This document shows positions 1 through 7,369 of a stretch of 21,979 bases of DNA, piece after piece. Both the position numbers and the translations under genes were made by a program. The notes beneath the pieces were generated by a model. It worked only from the letters and a program-made list of their open reading frames with translations, had not been told where the DNA came from and made no database searches. Position 1 is the stretch's first letter; each line of letters begins with the position of its first letter. Location of the stretch: NCBI GenBank assembly GCA_031283915.1, contig JAITAY010000127.1:1-21979 (forward strand), written 5' to 3'. The DNA comes from Tannerella sp. (lineage in GTDB: Bacteria; Bacteroidota; Bacteroidia; Bacteroidales; Tannerellaceae).

Positions 1-69
1 GGGCGTTGAGCGGTGGACTCAACGGGCGTTGAGTGATGCGCTCAACGGGCGTTGAGAGGGAGGCTCAAC
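1..69. repeat. Array of three 23-bp hairpin repeats with variable loops
   Basis: Three units lie head to tail at 1-23, 24-46 and 47-69. Each begins GGGCGTTGAG and ends CTCAAC, with a 7-base centre that differs every time (CGGTGGA, TGATGCG, AGGGAGG). GTTGAG and CTCAAC are exact reverse complements, so each unit can form a 6-bp stem, or 7 bp where the next unit supplies a G. Stop codons in all frames and a 23-bp period show that it is not coding. The array probably continues left of the window, so its full copy number is unknown. Confidence 0.85.
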
Positions 70-156
70 AGAGCCGACAATTTGATTGTACCTGAATCGT
101 TCGCTATCGGTATCCGTTATTCCTTGCAGGCTATGCACATAGAAGAAGTTGCTTGA
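37..156 (+). pseudogene. Possible 3' coding remnant
   Basis: One frame stays open from just after an in-frame TGA at 34-36 to a TGA at 154-156. From about base 67 it reads like an ordinary protein C-terminus (LIVPESFAIGIRYSLQAMHI is typical of the composition). The upstream part runs through the hairpin repeats and has no start codon. It may be the tail of a gene disrupted by the repeats, or a chance frame. No family is recognised. Confidence 0.2.
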
Positions 157-362
157 TTGACGAAAAGCCCAAAAGATTGGCGGCAATCTGTTTCTGCCTC
201 AAAAAAAAATTTTAACCGCCATTATTGCCTTGTCCCTCTCGCTTTCCCCCTCCTCTCCGGCAAAAATGGAGCTAAAACCCGTACTGACCGCAGCAAGAGG
301 ACGGCTTTCATCATTTATCATTCATCATTTACCATTAATTTAGCCTATCTTTGCGGGCGGTT
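70..362. other. Intergenic stretch before the MFS gene
   Basis: Apart from the possible remnant ending at 156, no convincing gene is seen. A 69-codon frame at 157-366 has low-complexity composition and overlaps the real start, so it is not called. Bases 304-335 are an A/T-rich run of TCATTTATCATTCATCATT-like words, a simple direct repeat ending at the promoter box of the next gene. Confidence 0.5.
346..353 (+). promoter_or_regulatory. Bacteroidetes -7 promoter box (TATCTTTG)
   Basis: TATCTTTG matches the Bacteroidetes primary-sigma -7 consensus TAnnTTTG. No TTTG is visible about 20 bp upstream. The downstream ATG is at 363, so transcription would start only a few bases before it and the message would be leaderless or nearly so. 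Confidence 0.5.
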
Positions 363-1562
363 ATGAGACAAAATACGACAACACCGCAGATGAGCGGGAC
401 AACTATCCGTATTCTGGTGACATTAAGTATCCTGCACGGATTGAATGACGCTATGCAGTCGGCCGTGACGGCCACCTATCCCCTTCTCAAGGATGATTTG
501 GCGCTAAGTTTCGGGCAGATCGGACTGATTACCCTGACGTATCAGATTGCAGCTTCCGTATTCCAGCCCTTCGTGGGACTGTTTTATGACAGACACCCTT
601 CCCCCTGGTCATTGCCCGCAGGCAGTTGCTTTACCCTGGCCGGCTTCCTGTCGCTGGCCTTTGCAACGAGCTTACCCTGGGTGATGGTGTCAGTCTTTAT
701 GGTGGGCATCGGCTCCTCCACGCTCCACCCCGAAGCCTCGCGGCTGACGTCGATCGCTTCCGGGGGACGACGCGGGCTGGCTCAGTCGCTTTTTCAGGTC
801 GGAGGCAATCTGGGCGGAGCGATCGGCCCGTTACTGGTGGCTTTCCTGGCCGCGCCTTATGGCCGCCGTTACGTCTCTTTCTTTGCCGTTCTGTCGTTTA
901 TCGCCATCCTTACCGCCCTGCCGGTCGGACGCTGGTACCGGCGACGACTGCAACTCTCCGGACAGGAACAGGGTGAGATGAAAGTCCGGACGGAATCGCC
1001 GCTGCCCCTGAACAAAGTCATCTTTTCCATCTCTATCCTGCTGTTGCTGATTTTTTCCAAATACGTCTACATGGCCAGTTTGTCGAGCTATTATACTTTT
1101 TACCTGATCGAAAAATTTCATGTCACGGTACAGGCTTCGCAAATCTTTCTGTTCGTCTTTCTCGGCGCAACGGCCCTCGGCACGTTGATCGGCGGTCCCA
1201 TCGGCGACCGGGTGGGACGCAAATACGTCATCTGGGCATCTATTCTCGGGGCGGCGCCTTTTACGCTGCTCATGCCGCATGTCAATCTGTTCTGGACGGT
1301 GATCATGAGCTTTTTCATCGGACTGATTATATCGTCCGCCTTCCCGGCCATCCTGCTGTATGCGCAGGAACTGCTCCCCTATAAACTGGGACTTGTGTCC
1401 GGTCTATTTTTCGGGTTTGCGTTCGGGATAGCCGGCATCGCCTCCGCCGTATTGGGTCAAATGGCCGATTTACACGGTATTGAAACGGTCTATCAGGTAT
1501 GTGCCTGTATGCCTCTGCTCGGCATCATTACCTGGTTACTGCCTGACCTCAATAAACGGTGA
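363..1562 (+). CDS. fsr: Fosmidomycin-resistance-type MFS exporter
   Basis: This is a 399-residue inner-membrane protein of the major facilitator superfamily, close to the Fsr (fosmidomycin resistance) group by recognition of the sequence. The N-terminal half has HGLNDAMQS, YPLLKDDLALSFGQIGLITL and GIGSSTLHPEASR, followed by the GGRRGLAQSLFQVGGN stretch; all are hallmark Fsr segments. About twelve hydrophobic helices can be followed, with a basic cytoplasmic loop near residues 195-220 and the MFS motif GDRVGRK in the second half. The frame opens at TTG 351, but ATG 363 is the natural start, just after a TATCTTTG promoter box. Family members export fosmidomycin and related small molecules by proton antiport; the native substrate here is unknown. 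It appears to be a single-gene unit. Confidence 0.88.
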   Translation: MRQNTTTPQMSGTTIRILVTLSILHGLNDAMQSAVTATYPLLKDDLALSFGQIGLITLTYQIAASVFQPFVGLFYDRHPSPWSLPAGSCFTLAGFLSLAFATSLPWVMVSVFMVGIGSSTLHPEASRLTSIASGGRRGLAQSLFQVGGNLGGAIGPLLVAFLAAPYGRRYVSFFAVLSFIAILTALPVGRWYRRRLQLSGQEQGEMKVRTESPLPLNKVIFSISILLLLIFSKYVYMASLSSYYTFYLIEKFHVTVQASQIFLFVFLGATALGTLIGGPIGDRVGRKYVIWASILGAAPFTLLMPHVNLFWTVIMSFFIGLIISSAFPAILLYAQELLPYKLGLVSGLFFGFAFGIAGIASAVLGQMADLHGIETVYQVCACMPLLGIITWLLPDLNKR

Positions 1563-2017
1563 GCGATGAATATGGACAGCAGGGAAGTTTCTTCTTTCAG
1601 GATAAGAGTAGACACAAAGGCATCGCTAAGTACATGAGGATCGTCAAAGACGAATGCAGGCTTGGCGCCTGTAATTTTGTGTGGTGCGAATCTTTGGCTT
1701 TACATAAACTCTAATATCGGACGTAAAGCCCATCCCATGGATGCAAACAGGAAGAATCCGTCAGGGTTCAAATAGGGGTAGAAGAATATACCTGCTCCGG
1801 ACATTCGACCCCGTACAGGGTCGGACAATGGAATGGATATTACATTCTACCGATATTTCGTCCCGGATGGGACTTTCCGAACGATTACGAATATTTTTTC
1901 TACCAGGATTTCATTTCTGATCCCGTGTAGAAGGTGGAGCAGAGGGGAAGTAAAAAGCTTCTCGCCTGACTGTCGCTACCATCTACATCGCATTAATCAC
2001 TAACCACTAACCAGTAT
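1563..2017. other. Gene-free, hairpin-rich intergenic region
   Basis: No frame is convincingly coding in these 455 bases. Several short perfect inverted repeats are present: CAGGC/GCCTG at 1657-1671, GGCTTTAC/GTAAAGCC at 1696-1703 and 1723-1730, CGACCC/GGGTCG at 1806-1823, and GTCCC/GGGAC at 1860-1873. The last two lie in a stretch that resembles the REP-like repeats often seen between Bacteroidetes genes. Near the right end ACTAACC is repeated (about 1998-2012). No clear promoter or U-tract terminator was found. Confidence 0.5.
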
Positions 2018-3064
2018 TTAGTGTATTCGGCTTTTCGAGGAATGTTCGTAATAATCGGGATTGTTTCCAAGAATGTCCAGTAGCGGCCGACTGATTTCGT
2101 CAATCAGCGCCTCCGTTTCGTCGGAAATTTCCATTGAACAGGCCTCGATATTCATTTTCAATTCATTGATATTACGTGAACCTACTAATGTGGAGGCCAT
2201 AAACGGTTTTTTCAGTATCCAGGCGATGGACAGTTGGGCAATGTGTACGTGGAGTTCACCGGCCATTTCCCTCAGCCGATCGACAACCTCGAAAAGTTCC
2301 TTTTCTGCACCGGCTTCGCCGTGACGTGAAGTTCCTTTGCCGCGAAAGTCGGGATAGTGGCGCGAATGAGCCTGGTGCGGGGGGACGTCGTCGGGCGTCC
2401 TGTAAATCCCGGCCAGCAATCCCTGTTGCAATCCCATCGAGCCGATGATGCTGATGTGGTTTTCCATGCAGTAGGGGGCGATTTCGGCTTCGATGGCACG
2501 CGAAACGATGTTGTACGACATTTCGTTGACATCGACCTGCACGCCGGTACGCACGACCTCTTCCATCTGCCTGCGGCCGAAATTACTCATCCCGATGGAA
2601 CGGATCAGTCCCTCCTTTTTCAACTCATTGAGTTGGGCATAAGCGTCTTCAACCGTCGGAGGCGATGCGATGATCGCCGGGTCGGAAGTGAAATGTTCGA
2701 CCGCCAGTTTATTAATCGGCCAGTGGAGCATGTATACGTCCAAATAATCCATACCGAGCCGCCGGAGGCTTTCGAGGCAATGTTTACGTACCTGATGACA
2801 GTTCGACGGGCCGATTTTCGAGATGACAACCGCTTTGTCCCGGCGTCCCTTGAGTGCGATGCCTAAGGAACGTTCGCTTTCGCCGCTGTTGTACATCTCC
2901 GCCGTGTCAAACGTATTCACGCCCAGGTCGAGGGCAGCGTGCACCACGCTATCTACATCTTTCTGCGACTGTTCGCCCCAGTATTCGCCGCCGCCGAATG
3001 GCCAGCAGCCGATGGTCATGACGGATACGTCAATGTCCGATTTTCCAAGTTTCTTTTTTTTCAT
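2018..3064 (-). CDS. Aldo/keto reductase
   Basis: This is a 348-residue cytoplasmic NAD(P)H-dependent oxidoreductase of the aldo/keto reductase superfamily, a single TIM barrel of usual length. The catalytic tetrad is visible: D53 and Y58 in NTFDTAEMY, K83 in VISKIG, and H114 in YMLHWP. A C-terminal cofactor-binding segment (STLVGSRNINELKMNI) matches the GSR-type phosphate-binding region of the family. There is no signal peptide. The start has the typical MKKKKLGKSD opening. The gene follows a Gfo/Idh/MocA gene on the same strand after a 210-bp gap that contains an inverted repeat, so cotranscription is uncertain. The substrate is unknown; sugar or keto-sugar reduction would fit the neighbours but is inference. 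Confidence 0.9.
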   Translation of the reverse strand: MKKKKLGKSDIDVSVMTIGCWPFGGGEYWGEQSQKDVDSVVHAALDLGVNTFDTAEMYNSGESERSLGIALKGRRDKAVVISKIGPSNCHQVRKHCLESLRRLGMDYLDVYMLHWPINKLAVEHFTSDPAIIASPPTVEDAYAQLNELKKEGLIRSIGMSNFGRRQMEEVVRTGVQVDVNEMSYNIVSRAIEAEIAPYCMENHISIIGSMGLQQGLLAGIYRTPDDVPPHQAHSRHYPDFRGKGTSRHGEAGAEKELFEVVDRLREMAGELHVHIAQLSIAWILKKPFMASTLVGSRNINELKMNIEACSMEISDETEALIDEISRPLLDILGNNPDYYEHSSKSRIH

Positions 3065-3105
3065 TATAACAGTTTCTTCGTTGAATGTTGGTATAGTTAA
3101 TGTTG

Positions 3106-3231
3106 GTAGTCAGTAGATAGTAGAATAGCGGCGGTAGCTCTGCAATAGGAAAAAACAGTCCGATAAAAGCGTAACTTCTATTTTTTCCCGTCATAACGTT
3201 ACTTTCCTACTAACTACTATCTACTAACTAC
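3106..3231. repeat. Imperfect 18-bp inverted repeat, 90-bp centre
   Basis: GTAGTCAGTAGATAGTAG at 3106-3123 pairs with CTACTATCTACTAACTAC at 3214-3231; 17 of 18 positions are complementary. The 90-bp centre contains a second complementary pair (GGAAAAAA and TTTTTTCC). It lies wholly between the Gfo/Idh/MocA and aldo/keto reductase genes. It could be a MITE-like element, a long-range hairpin acting as a terminator, or a simple-repeat palindrome. No target-site duplication was confirmed. Confidence 0.7.
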
Positions 3232-3274
3232 CTCTTTATTCATAAAATCACCTCCGCTTGAACGCTTCGGGTCG

Positions 3275-4636
3275 TCATACTTTTTCGGGGATAACATAAC
3301 CTTTTCTGTAACTTCCCCGTGCCAGCGTGTTGGCTTGCTCGCTGTTCGTGAACTTTTCCGTCCGGGGGTCGAACAGGAGTTGTTTATTCCCGACTCGGTA
3401 GGCGATGTTTCCGAGATGCACGAGCGTGGCGCTACGGTGACATTCTTCTACTTCCCCGTTGGGCGTCTTGCGCGTGCGGAGAGACTCGATGAAGTTGAGC
3501 TGGTGCTCCCTATCGGGGAAAACGCCGCCGTCTTCCGCCACAATTTCATTGTTGTGGCCTAAGACCTGCCATCCGCCGCCGTGCCGACCGAGGTACATCA
3601 GGCCTTCGGTACCGTAGATTTCGGTGCGCGTGGCATTGTTACGCCAGTTCGGAAAACGGGTCTTGTCCATGCGGATGTCGCCGGGCGTTTTGGTCATGTA
3701 GTTTGTCGCGTAAGCGTTGTCGCAGCTCAGTGTGAACTCGCCGAAGTCATACAGGATAGACTGGAATTCGGGTGTTTCGCGCGTTCCGCCGAAGACGTGG
3801 TTACCGCCCCAGCCGTAGACAGACCTGGGATGCGGCGGGTCGCCAATGACGAGGCGGCAGAGATCCATCACATGCGAGGCGTCGTCGGCCAGTCCGCCAC
3901 CGCTGTATGCCCAGTAGCTGAGCCATCCGCCGCGGCTGTTTTCATCGACAATCGACGGGCTGAACGGACGCATGGGCGCCGGCCCCAGCCATTTGTCCCA
4001 GTCGATCCAGGCTGGTACGGGCGTTTCGGGCGCTTCGCTCCATTTGCTGCCGCCGAGCATGTTGTAACATTTCACGGTGACAATCTTACCCAGTTTGCCG
4101 CTCTTGATATAGTCACGGGCCGAAAAACCGTATGGCGCACTCCGGTTCTGAAATCCGACCTGTACGATGCGGTTGTATTTCCTGGCAGCCTCGACCATTT
4201 TGCGGCCTTCCCATATATTGACAGTGGGATTTTTTTCCACGTACACGTCCTTGCCGGCCTGACATGCCTGGATAGTGGCCAGCGTGTGCCAGTGTTCCGG
4301 CGTGGAAACCCATACGGCATCTACTTCCTTGTCGTCGAAAATCTCCTTCATCTCTTCCGTCTGTCCCGGCCGGTATCCCAGTTCCTTTTCGACGTGGTTG
4401 ACGGCTTTGGCCAGCTTGGTACGGTTCACGTCGCATACGGTCTTTACTACTACATTTTCATTGATTTTACAGCAGTTGATGATGCATCCCATTCCGCGGC
4501 CGCCGCAGCCGACAATCGCAAGGACGATCCGGTCGTTGGCTCCCATATACGAAGCGGCGCCGAATGCGGCGTTTACTCCCAGTCCCATGCTTGCGGAGGC
4601 CAGTACGCCCTGCTTGATAAAGTTTCGTCTGTTCAT
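3275..4636 (-). CDS. Tat-exported Gfo/Idh/MocA oxidoreductase (ThuB-like)
   Basis: This is a 453-residue NAD(P)-dependent oxidoreductase. The N-terminus carries a twin-arginine signal (NRRNFIKQG, then a hydrophobic stretch to about residue 30), predicting export folded with bound cofactor to the periplasm. A Rossmann domain follows, with GCGGRG at 43-48, STPEHWH at 111-117, and the family's lysine in YVEKNPTVNIWEGRK near 132-146. The usual EKP is EKN here. The C-terminal alpha/beta domain contains the SGGGLADDASHVMDLCRLV segment typical of Tat-type members. The frame extends upstream to 4768, but ATG 4636 is chosen because it begins the Tat signal and sits 8 bases after the upstream stop. Family members oxidise sugars or glycosides, sometimes at C3. 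Its partner gene contains a ThuA-like domain. The exact substrate is unknown. Confidence 0.88.
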   Translation of the reverse strand: MNRRNFIKQGVLASASMGLGVNAAFGAASYMGANDRIVLAIVGCGGRGMGCIINCCKINENVVVKTVCDVNRTKLAKAVNHVEKELGYRPGQTEEMKEIFDDKEVDAVWVSTPEHWHTLATIQACQAGKDVYVEKNPTVNIWEGRKMVEAARKYNRIVQVGFQNRSAPYGFSARDYIKSGKLGKIVTVKCYNMLGGSKWSEAPETPVPAWIDWDKWLGPAPMRPFSPSIVDENSRGGWLSYWAYSGGGLADDASHVMDLCRLVIGDPPHPRSVYGWGGNHVFGGTRETPEFQSILYDFGEFTLSCDNAYATNYMTKTPGDIRMDKTRFPNWRNNATRTEIYGTEGLMYLGRHGGGWQVLGHNNEIVAEDGGVFPDREHQLNFIESLRTRKTPNGEVEECHRSATLVHLGNIAYRVGNKQLLFDPRTEKFTNSEQANTLARGSYRKGYVIPEKV

Positions 4637-4644
4637 GAGGGTTC

Positions 4645-6348
4645 TTATTTTTTGTTCTCCTGTAATAAATAGTCGAAAGTGTTGAACATCAGGTTGCGGA
4701 AGCTTTCGATTTTCCAGTCGTCCCAATGTCCGAGCGAAGTGTATATCACGTTTTTGCCGTTCATCCACATCACGGGTTCGTCCGGTACGCCGGGGTTGCT
4801 TCCGAGCAACAGTATCTGTGCCTTGCCGGTACGGAGGGGACGGTTCCGGTAGAGCCAGTTCGGACTGTTGAACGGAGTCACGCCGCGCAGCAGCGGATGA
4901 TTTTCCATGCCAGGGACAATGGTGATGTCCGTGCCTGTATTCAGGTGCCCGTAATGCCCCTGATAGTTGCCACCCAGTACTTGCTCATCAAATTCAGGCC
5001 ATTGTGCCAGCATATCGGAAGCGTTTTCCCGTGCAGCTTCGATACCGCCGCCTTCCCGGGGCACATTGCCCTTGGCGTCGAAAGCGTGCGAAGCCGTGCG
5101 GAGAGCCAGAATCGGCCGGCCGCTTGCTACATAATCCCTGATGGCCTGCATTTTTTCGGGTTCGAGCGCACGGCGACGGATAAAGAAAACGGCCAGGTCG
5201 GCATCTTTCAGTATTTGCAGGTTTTCGAGGTTATGACGTGTCGGGACGGCGGTTTTCCCGTCGGTGTCAATCGGCATCCCGAAGGCGGCATATTCGGCTT
5301 TGGCATCGGCATCGGCGTCTTTTTTGGCGTCGGCCATAAGGGGGATGCCGAGTGCAAAGTCGCAATGGATATTTTTCAGTACAAGCTCACGGGCAAATTC
5401 CGCGAGGCGCTGGTTGGCGCGGTACTCGCTCTCGGCAGTCAGGAAAGCTACGCGCGGACGCTTGTCGCCCTTGAACTTGAACTGTTTCCTGCCGGTAAAA
5501 TCGGTGGATACAATCGTGGGACATACATACGTTTCGATGTATTCCAGCATCAGGTCGAGGCCGGAGAAATGGTCAACGAAGGGCGCTTTTTCATGGTTGT
5601 ACATCAGGTCGGTCATGTCGCGCATCAGCACAACGTTCATGCCCATTCGCTTCATGGCGCGGAGACCGAACGAACGCCCGATGACGCACATATTGGTATG
5701 CACGCCCATCAGAATCACGTTCTTAATGCCTTTCTTCCTGAAATACGCACCTGTTTCGGCGCCGGAATCGCTGATAAGGTCTTCCGGTTTGACGGTCAGC
5801 GCGTCGATTTGCTTCGTCCAGGCATGGTGACTTTCAAGTCCCCTGTTTTCGCACCCTCCGTCCGACTGGTCAACCGGCCATGCAGCGCCTTTTTCCGAAG
5901 GCAGTTCGGAGCCGTCGGCCAGGGCGGCTATTTGCCTGTCTTTGTACTTTTTCGCCTCTTTGCGTCCGGGATAGCCGGCATAATATTCCATGCACTCGCT
6001 CGGTGCATGGACAATCTTTACGCCTTTTTCCCGGGCAATCGTAAGGACTTCGTTCATCACAGGCGCCATTTCCGCCACACGCGCCGTCGCATCATCACAC
6101 CAGTGTTTGTCCCACATGTCACAGACGATAATCGCCGTTTCGGCTGCTTTCCAGTTCTCTATACGGCTCGCTACGATCCACGCACCCTCTTCCAGGTTCG
6201 ACGGAATCCTTTGCTGCACGGAGATGCGCAGAGGGGGTACCGGATCTGTTTTTGCCATGGCCATATTCACCAGCATCGACAGCGCAACGGCTGTCATACT
6301 CAATTTAATCACTTGTTTCATTTTCAAAAATCTTCTTATCCGATTCAT
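4645..6348 (-). CDS. Secreted isochorismatase-like / ThuA-like fusion protein
   Basis: This is a 567-residue two-domain protein. Residues about 10-32 form a Sec signal peptide ending NMAMA, so it is periplasmic. Residues about 65-280 resemble the isochorismatase/nicotinamidase cysteine-hydrolase fold: IIVCDMWDKHWC supplies a candidate catalytic Asp (D77), and GVHTNMCVIGRSFGLR supplies the nucleophile Cys (C221). Residues about 295-563 resemble ThuA (glutamine-amidotransferase-like), with VAFLTAESEYRANQ at its start and a GMENHPLLRGV segment. An alternative start at 6321 would remove nine residues and leave a cleaner signal peptide. The stop is 8 bases before the Gfo/Idh/MocA start, so the two form an operon. 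In rhizobia ThuA works with ThuB, a Gfo/Idh/MocA enzyme, on disaccharides; a similar role here is inference. Which amide or ester the first domain cleaves is unknown. Confidence 0.82.
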   Translation of the reverse strand: MNRIRRFLKMKQVIKLSMTAVALSMLVNMAMAKTDPVPPLRISVQQRIPSNLEEGAWIVASRIENWKAAETAIIVCDMWDKHWCDDATARVAEMAPVMNEVLTIAREKGVKIVHAPSECMEYYAGYPGRKEAKKYKDRQIAALADGSELPSEKGAAWPVDQSDGGCENRGLESHHAWTKQIDALTVKPEDLISDSGAETGAYFRKKGIKNVILMGVHTNMCVIGRSFGLRAMKRMGMNVVLMRDMTDLMYNHEKAPFVDHFSGLDLMLEYIETYVCPTIVSTDFTGRKQFKFKGDKRPRVAFLTAESEYRANQRLAEFARELVLKNIHCDFALGIPLMADAKKDADADAKAEYAAFGMPIDTDGKTAVPTRHNLENLQILKDADLAVFFIRRRALEPEKMQAIRDYVASGRPILALRTASHAFDAKGNVPREGGGIEAARENASDMLAQWPEFDEQVLGGNYQGHYGHLNTGTDITIVPGMENHPLLRGVTPFNSPNWLYRNRPLRTGKAQILLLGSNPGVPDEPVMWMNGKNVIYTSLGHWDDWKIESFRNLMFNTFDYLLQENKK

Positions 6349-6431
6349 TGTTTAATCTGTTTTTATTTAATTGACTGTAAGAATAATTACTTCAAAGCAA
6401 TGCACCTGCCCTGCCTTGTTTTTTTGAGATA

Positions 6432-6439
6432 CAAATATA
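6432..6439 (-). promoter_or_regulatory. Minus-strand -7 box (TATATTTG) for the ThuA/Gfo operon
   Basis: On the minus strand the bases read TATATTTG, a match to TAnnTTTG, about 85 bases upstream of the ATG at 6348. No TTTG is seen at 19-21 bp upstream. Immediately upstream is an inverted repeat CTGTT-TT-AACAG (6442-6453) followed by another CTGTT (6456-6460), which could be a repressor or activator site. Confidence 0.5.
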
Positions 6440-6700
6440 GACTGTTTTAACAGGACTGTTATATACAAAACCGGCATTTATAGTACGAAAAACGACATTT
6501 TTTGCTCTATGGGAGCCTGAGTTCGGGATGATAAAAGGGAAGTATGTATCAAATATTTTTGCTGTCGTTGATATATAATTGGCAATAAAACAAAACAATA
6601 CAAGTATGCTTGACTCGGATGGAATTACCGTTTTGAATAAATCGCAGACTTTATTTTTGGCAAAAAATGCGGTTTTGCAGAAAAATGCTTATGGATAGGC

Positions 6701-6732
6701 TTTGTGAGTATAAAATAAAAAATATACCTTTG
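6701..6732 (+). promoter_or_regulatory. Bacteroidetes housekeeping promoter (TTTG-N20-TACCTTTG)
   Basis: TTTG at 6701-6704 and TACCTTTG at 6725-6732 are separated by 20 bp, matching both halves of the Bacteroidetes primary-sigma consensus. Transcription would start near 6738 and read rightwards through a leader of about 740 bases before susC. Confidence 0.65.
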
Positions 6733-6843
6733 TCACAAGAGTAAAATAAAAAAAATAAGATAAGATGAATACGTTTTCTGTTTTTCTTGTAATCTTCTTG
6801 CAAAGAAGTGTAAGTGTAATTCAGACCGATAGAAAGAGGCCTG

Positions 6844-6858
6844 TGGCACGATATTTGC
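6844..6858 (+). promoter_or_regulatory. Sigma-54 (-24/-12) promoter
   Basis: TGGCACGATATTTGC matches the RpoN consensus TGGCACG-N4-TTGC, with GG and GC separated by exactly 10 bases. It is preceded by CTG and followed by A, as in strong sites. Transcription would start near 6870 and read towards susC. A hairpin with arms CGCGTATAT (6874-6882) and ATATACACGCG (6901-6911, two-base bulge) lies just past the predicted start. Confidence 0.7.
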
Positions 6859-6950
6859 AGAGAGAGACGGCCTCGCGTATATTATTATTTAAATGTACGC
6901 ATATACACGCGGGAAGATAAGAAAAGCAAATCATTTAAATCACATAATCC

Positions 6951-6993
6951 TTTCGTCATTTTTTCCGGATTAAACGACGAAAACGGACTTTTT
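6951..6993 (+). terminator. Terminator-like hairpin in the susC leader
   Basis: TTTCGTC (6951-6957) and GACGAAA (6976-6982) form a perfect 7-bp stem. Five bases later comes a run of six T (6988-6993). It is a modest intrinsic terminator or attenuator candidate, downstream of both rightward promoters and about 490 bases before susC. The distance between stem and T-run weakens the case. Confidence 0.35.
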
Positions 6994-7022
6994 TCTTTAC
7001 AAAAACAGATTCAAACAGGGGT

Positions 7023-7303
7023 CGCCAGCATGGATTTCCATTGCCGGTTGAACCGTTTTGTGCCGTTACGGGAGGAGTATGCGAAAAGGAACTTTTTGAA
7101 TACATCACGCCGACCGAAGCGAAGGCAAACTACGGGGAAATCATCGGCGCGTTCGAGTTTTTCCTCCATCAGTCCGTCAGGGCTACGGTGCCAAGGTGGA
7201 AAAAATTGCTGCGTCGAGTCTCCCTTCGTTGCCGGTGACGTTCGAAGATGTGGCCTCGTCGACCGTCAACGATGCACTGACACCGGGCGGAGTAGCCTTA
7301 TAG
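7023..7303 (+). pseudogene. Frameshifted coding remnant
   Basis: Base composition becomes coding-like between A/T-rich flanks. One frame reads ELFEYITPTEAKANYGEIIG and a following AFEFFLHQSV up to about 7178. The reading then continues in another frame from about 7181 as GYGAKVEKIAASSLPSLPVT to a TAG at 7301-7303. Joined, they resemble a single protein C-terminus of about 85 residues with one frameshift. No start codon for a full gene is visible, and the protein family is not recognised. It could be the tail of a gene lost when the locus rearranged. Confidence 0.35.
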
Positions 7304-7369
7304 ACGGATATGTTTCGGGCAGCGACAATTAAAAACTCTTTAAAATAGAATGCCTATGGAGAAAACAAA

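Noticed and set aside
1..69. CRISPR array
   Set aside because: Repeats with 7-base variable centres are far too short for CRISPR spacers, and no cas gene is in the window.
157..366. 69-codon frame before the MFS gene
   Set aside because: It starts with a non-ATG codon, has low-complexity composition and overlaps the exporter start and its promoter.
3581..4672. 363-codon open frame on the plus strand
   Set aside because: It is antisense to the Gfo/Idh/MocA gene, with no domain or sensible start context.
4726..6450. 574-codon open frame on the plus strand
   Set aside because: It is antisense to the isochorismatase-ThuA gene, whose minus-strand protein has clear domains and a signal peptide. 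The plus frame has no recognisable domain and is a composition shadow.
6392..6598. 68-codon minus-strand frame in the divergent region
   Set aside because: It covers the likely promoter of the ThuA/Gfo operon and has no domain or coding-like composition.
6765..6926. 53-codon frame downstream of the TTTG-N20-TACCTTTG promoter
   Set aside because: It overlaps the sigma-54 promoter and has no family resemblance; a hydrophobic start alone is not enough to call it.
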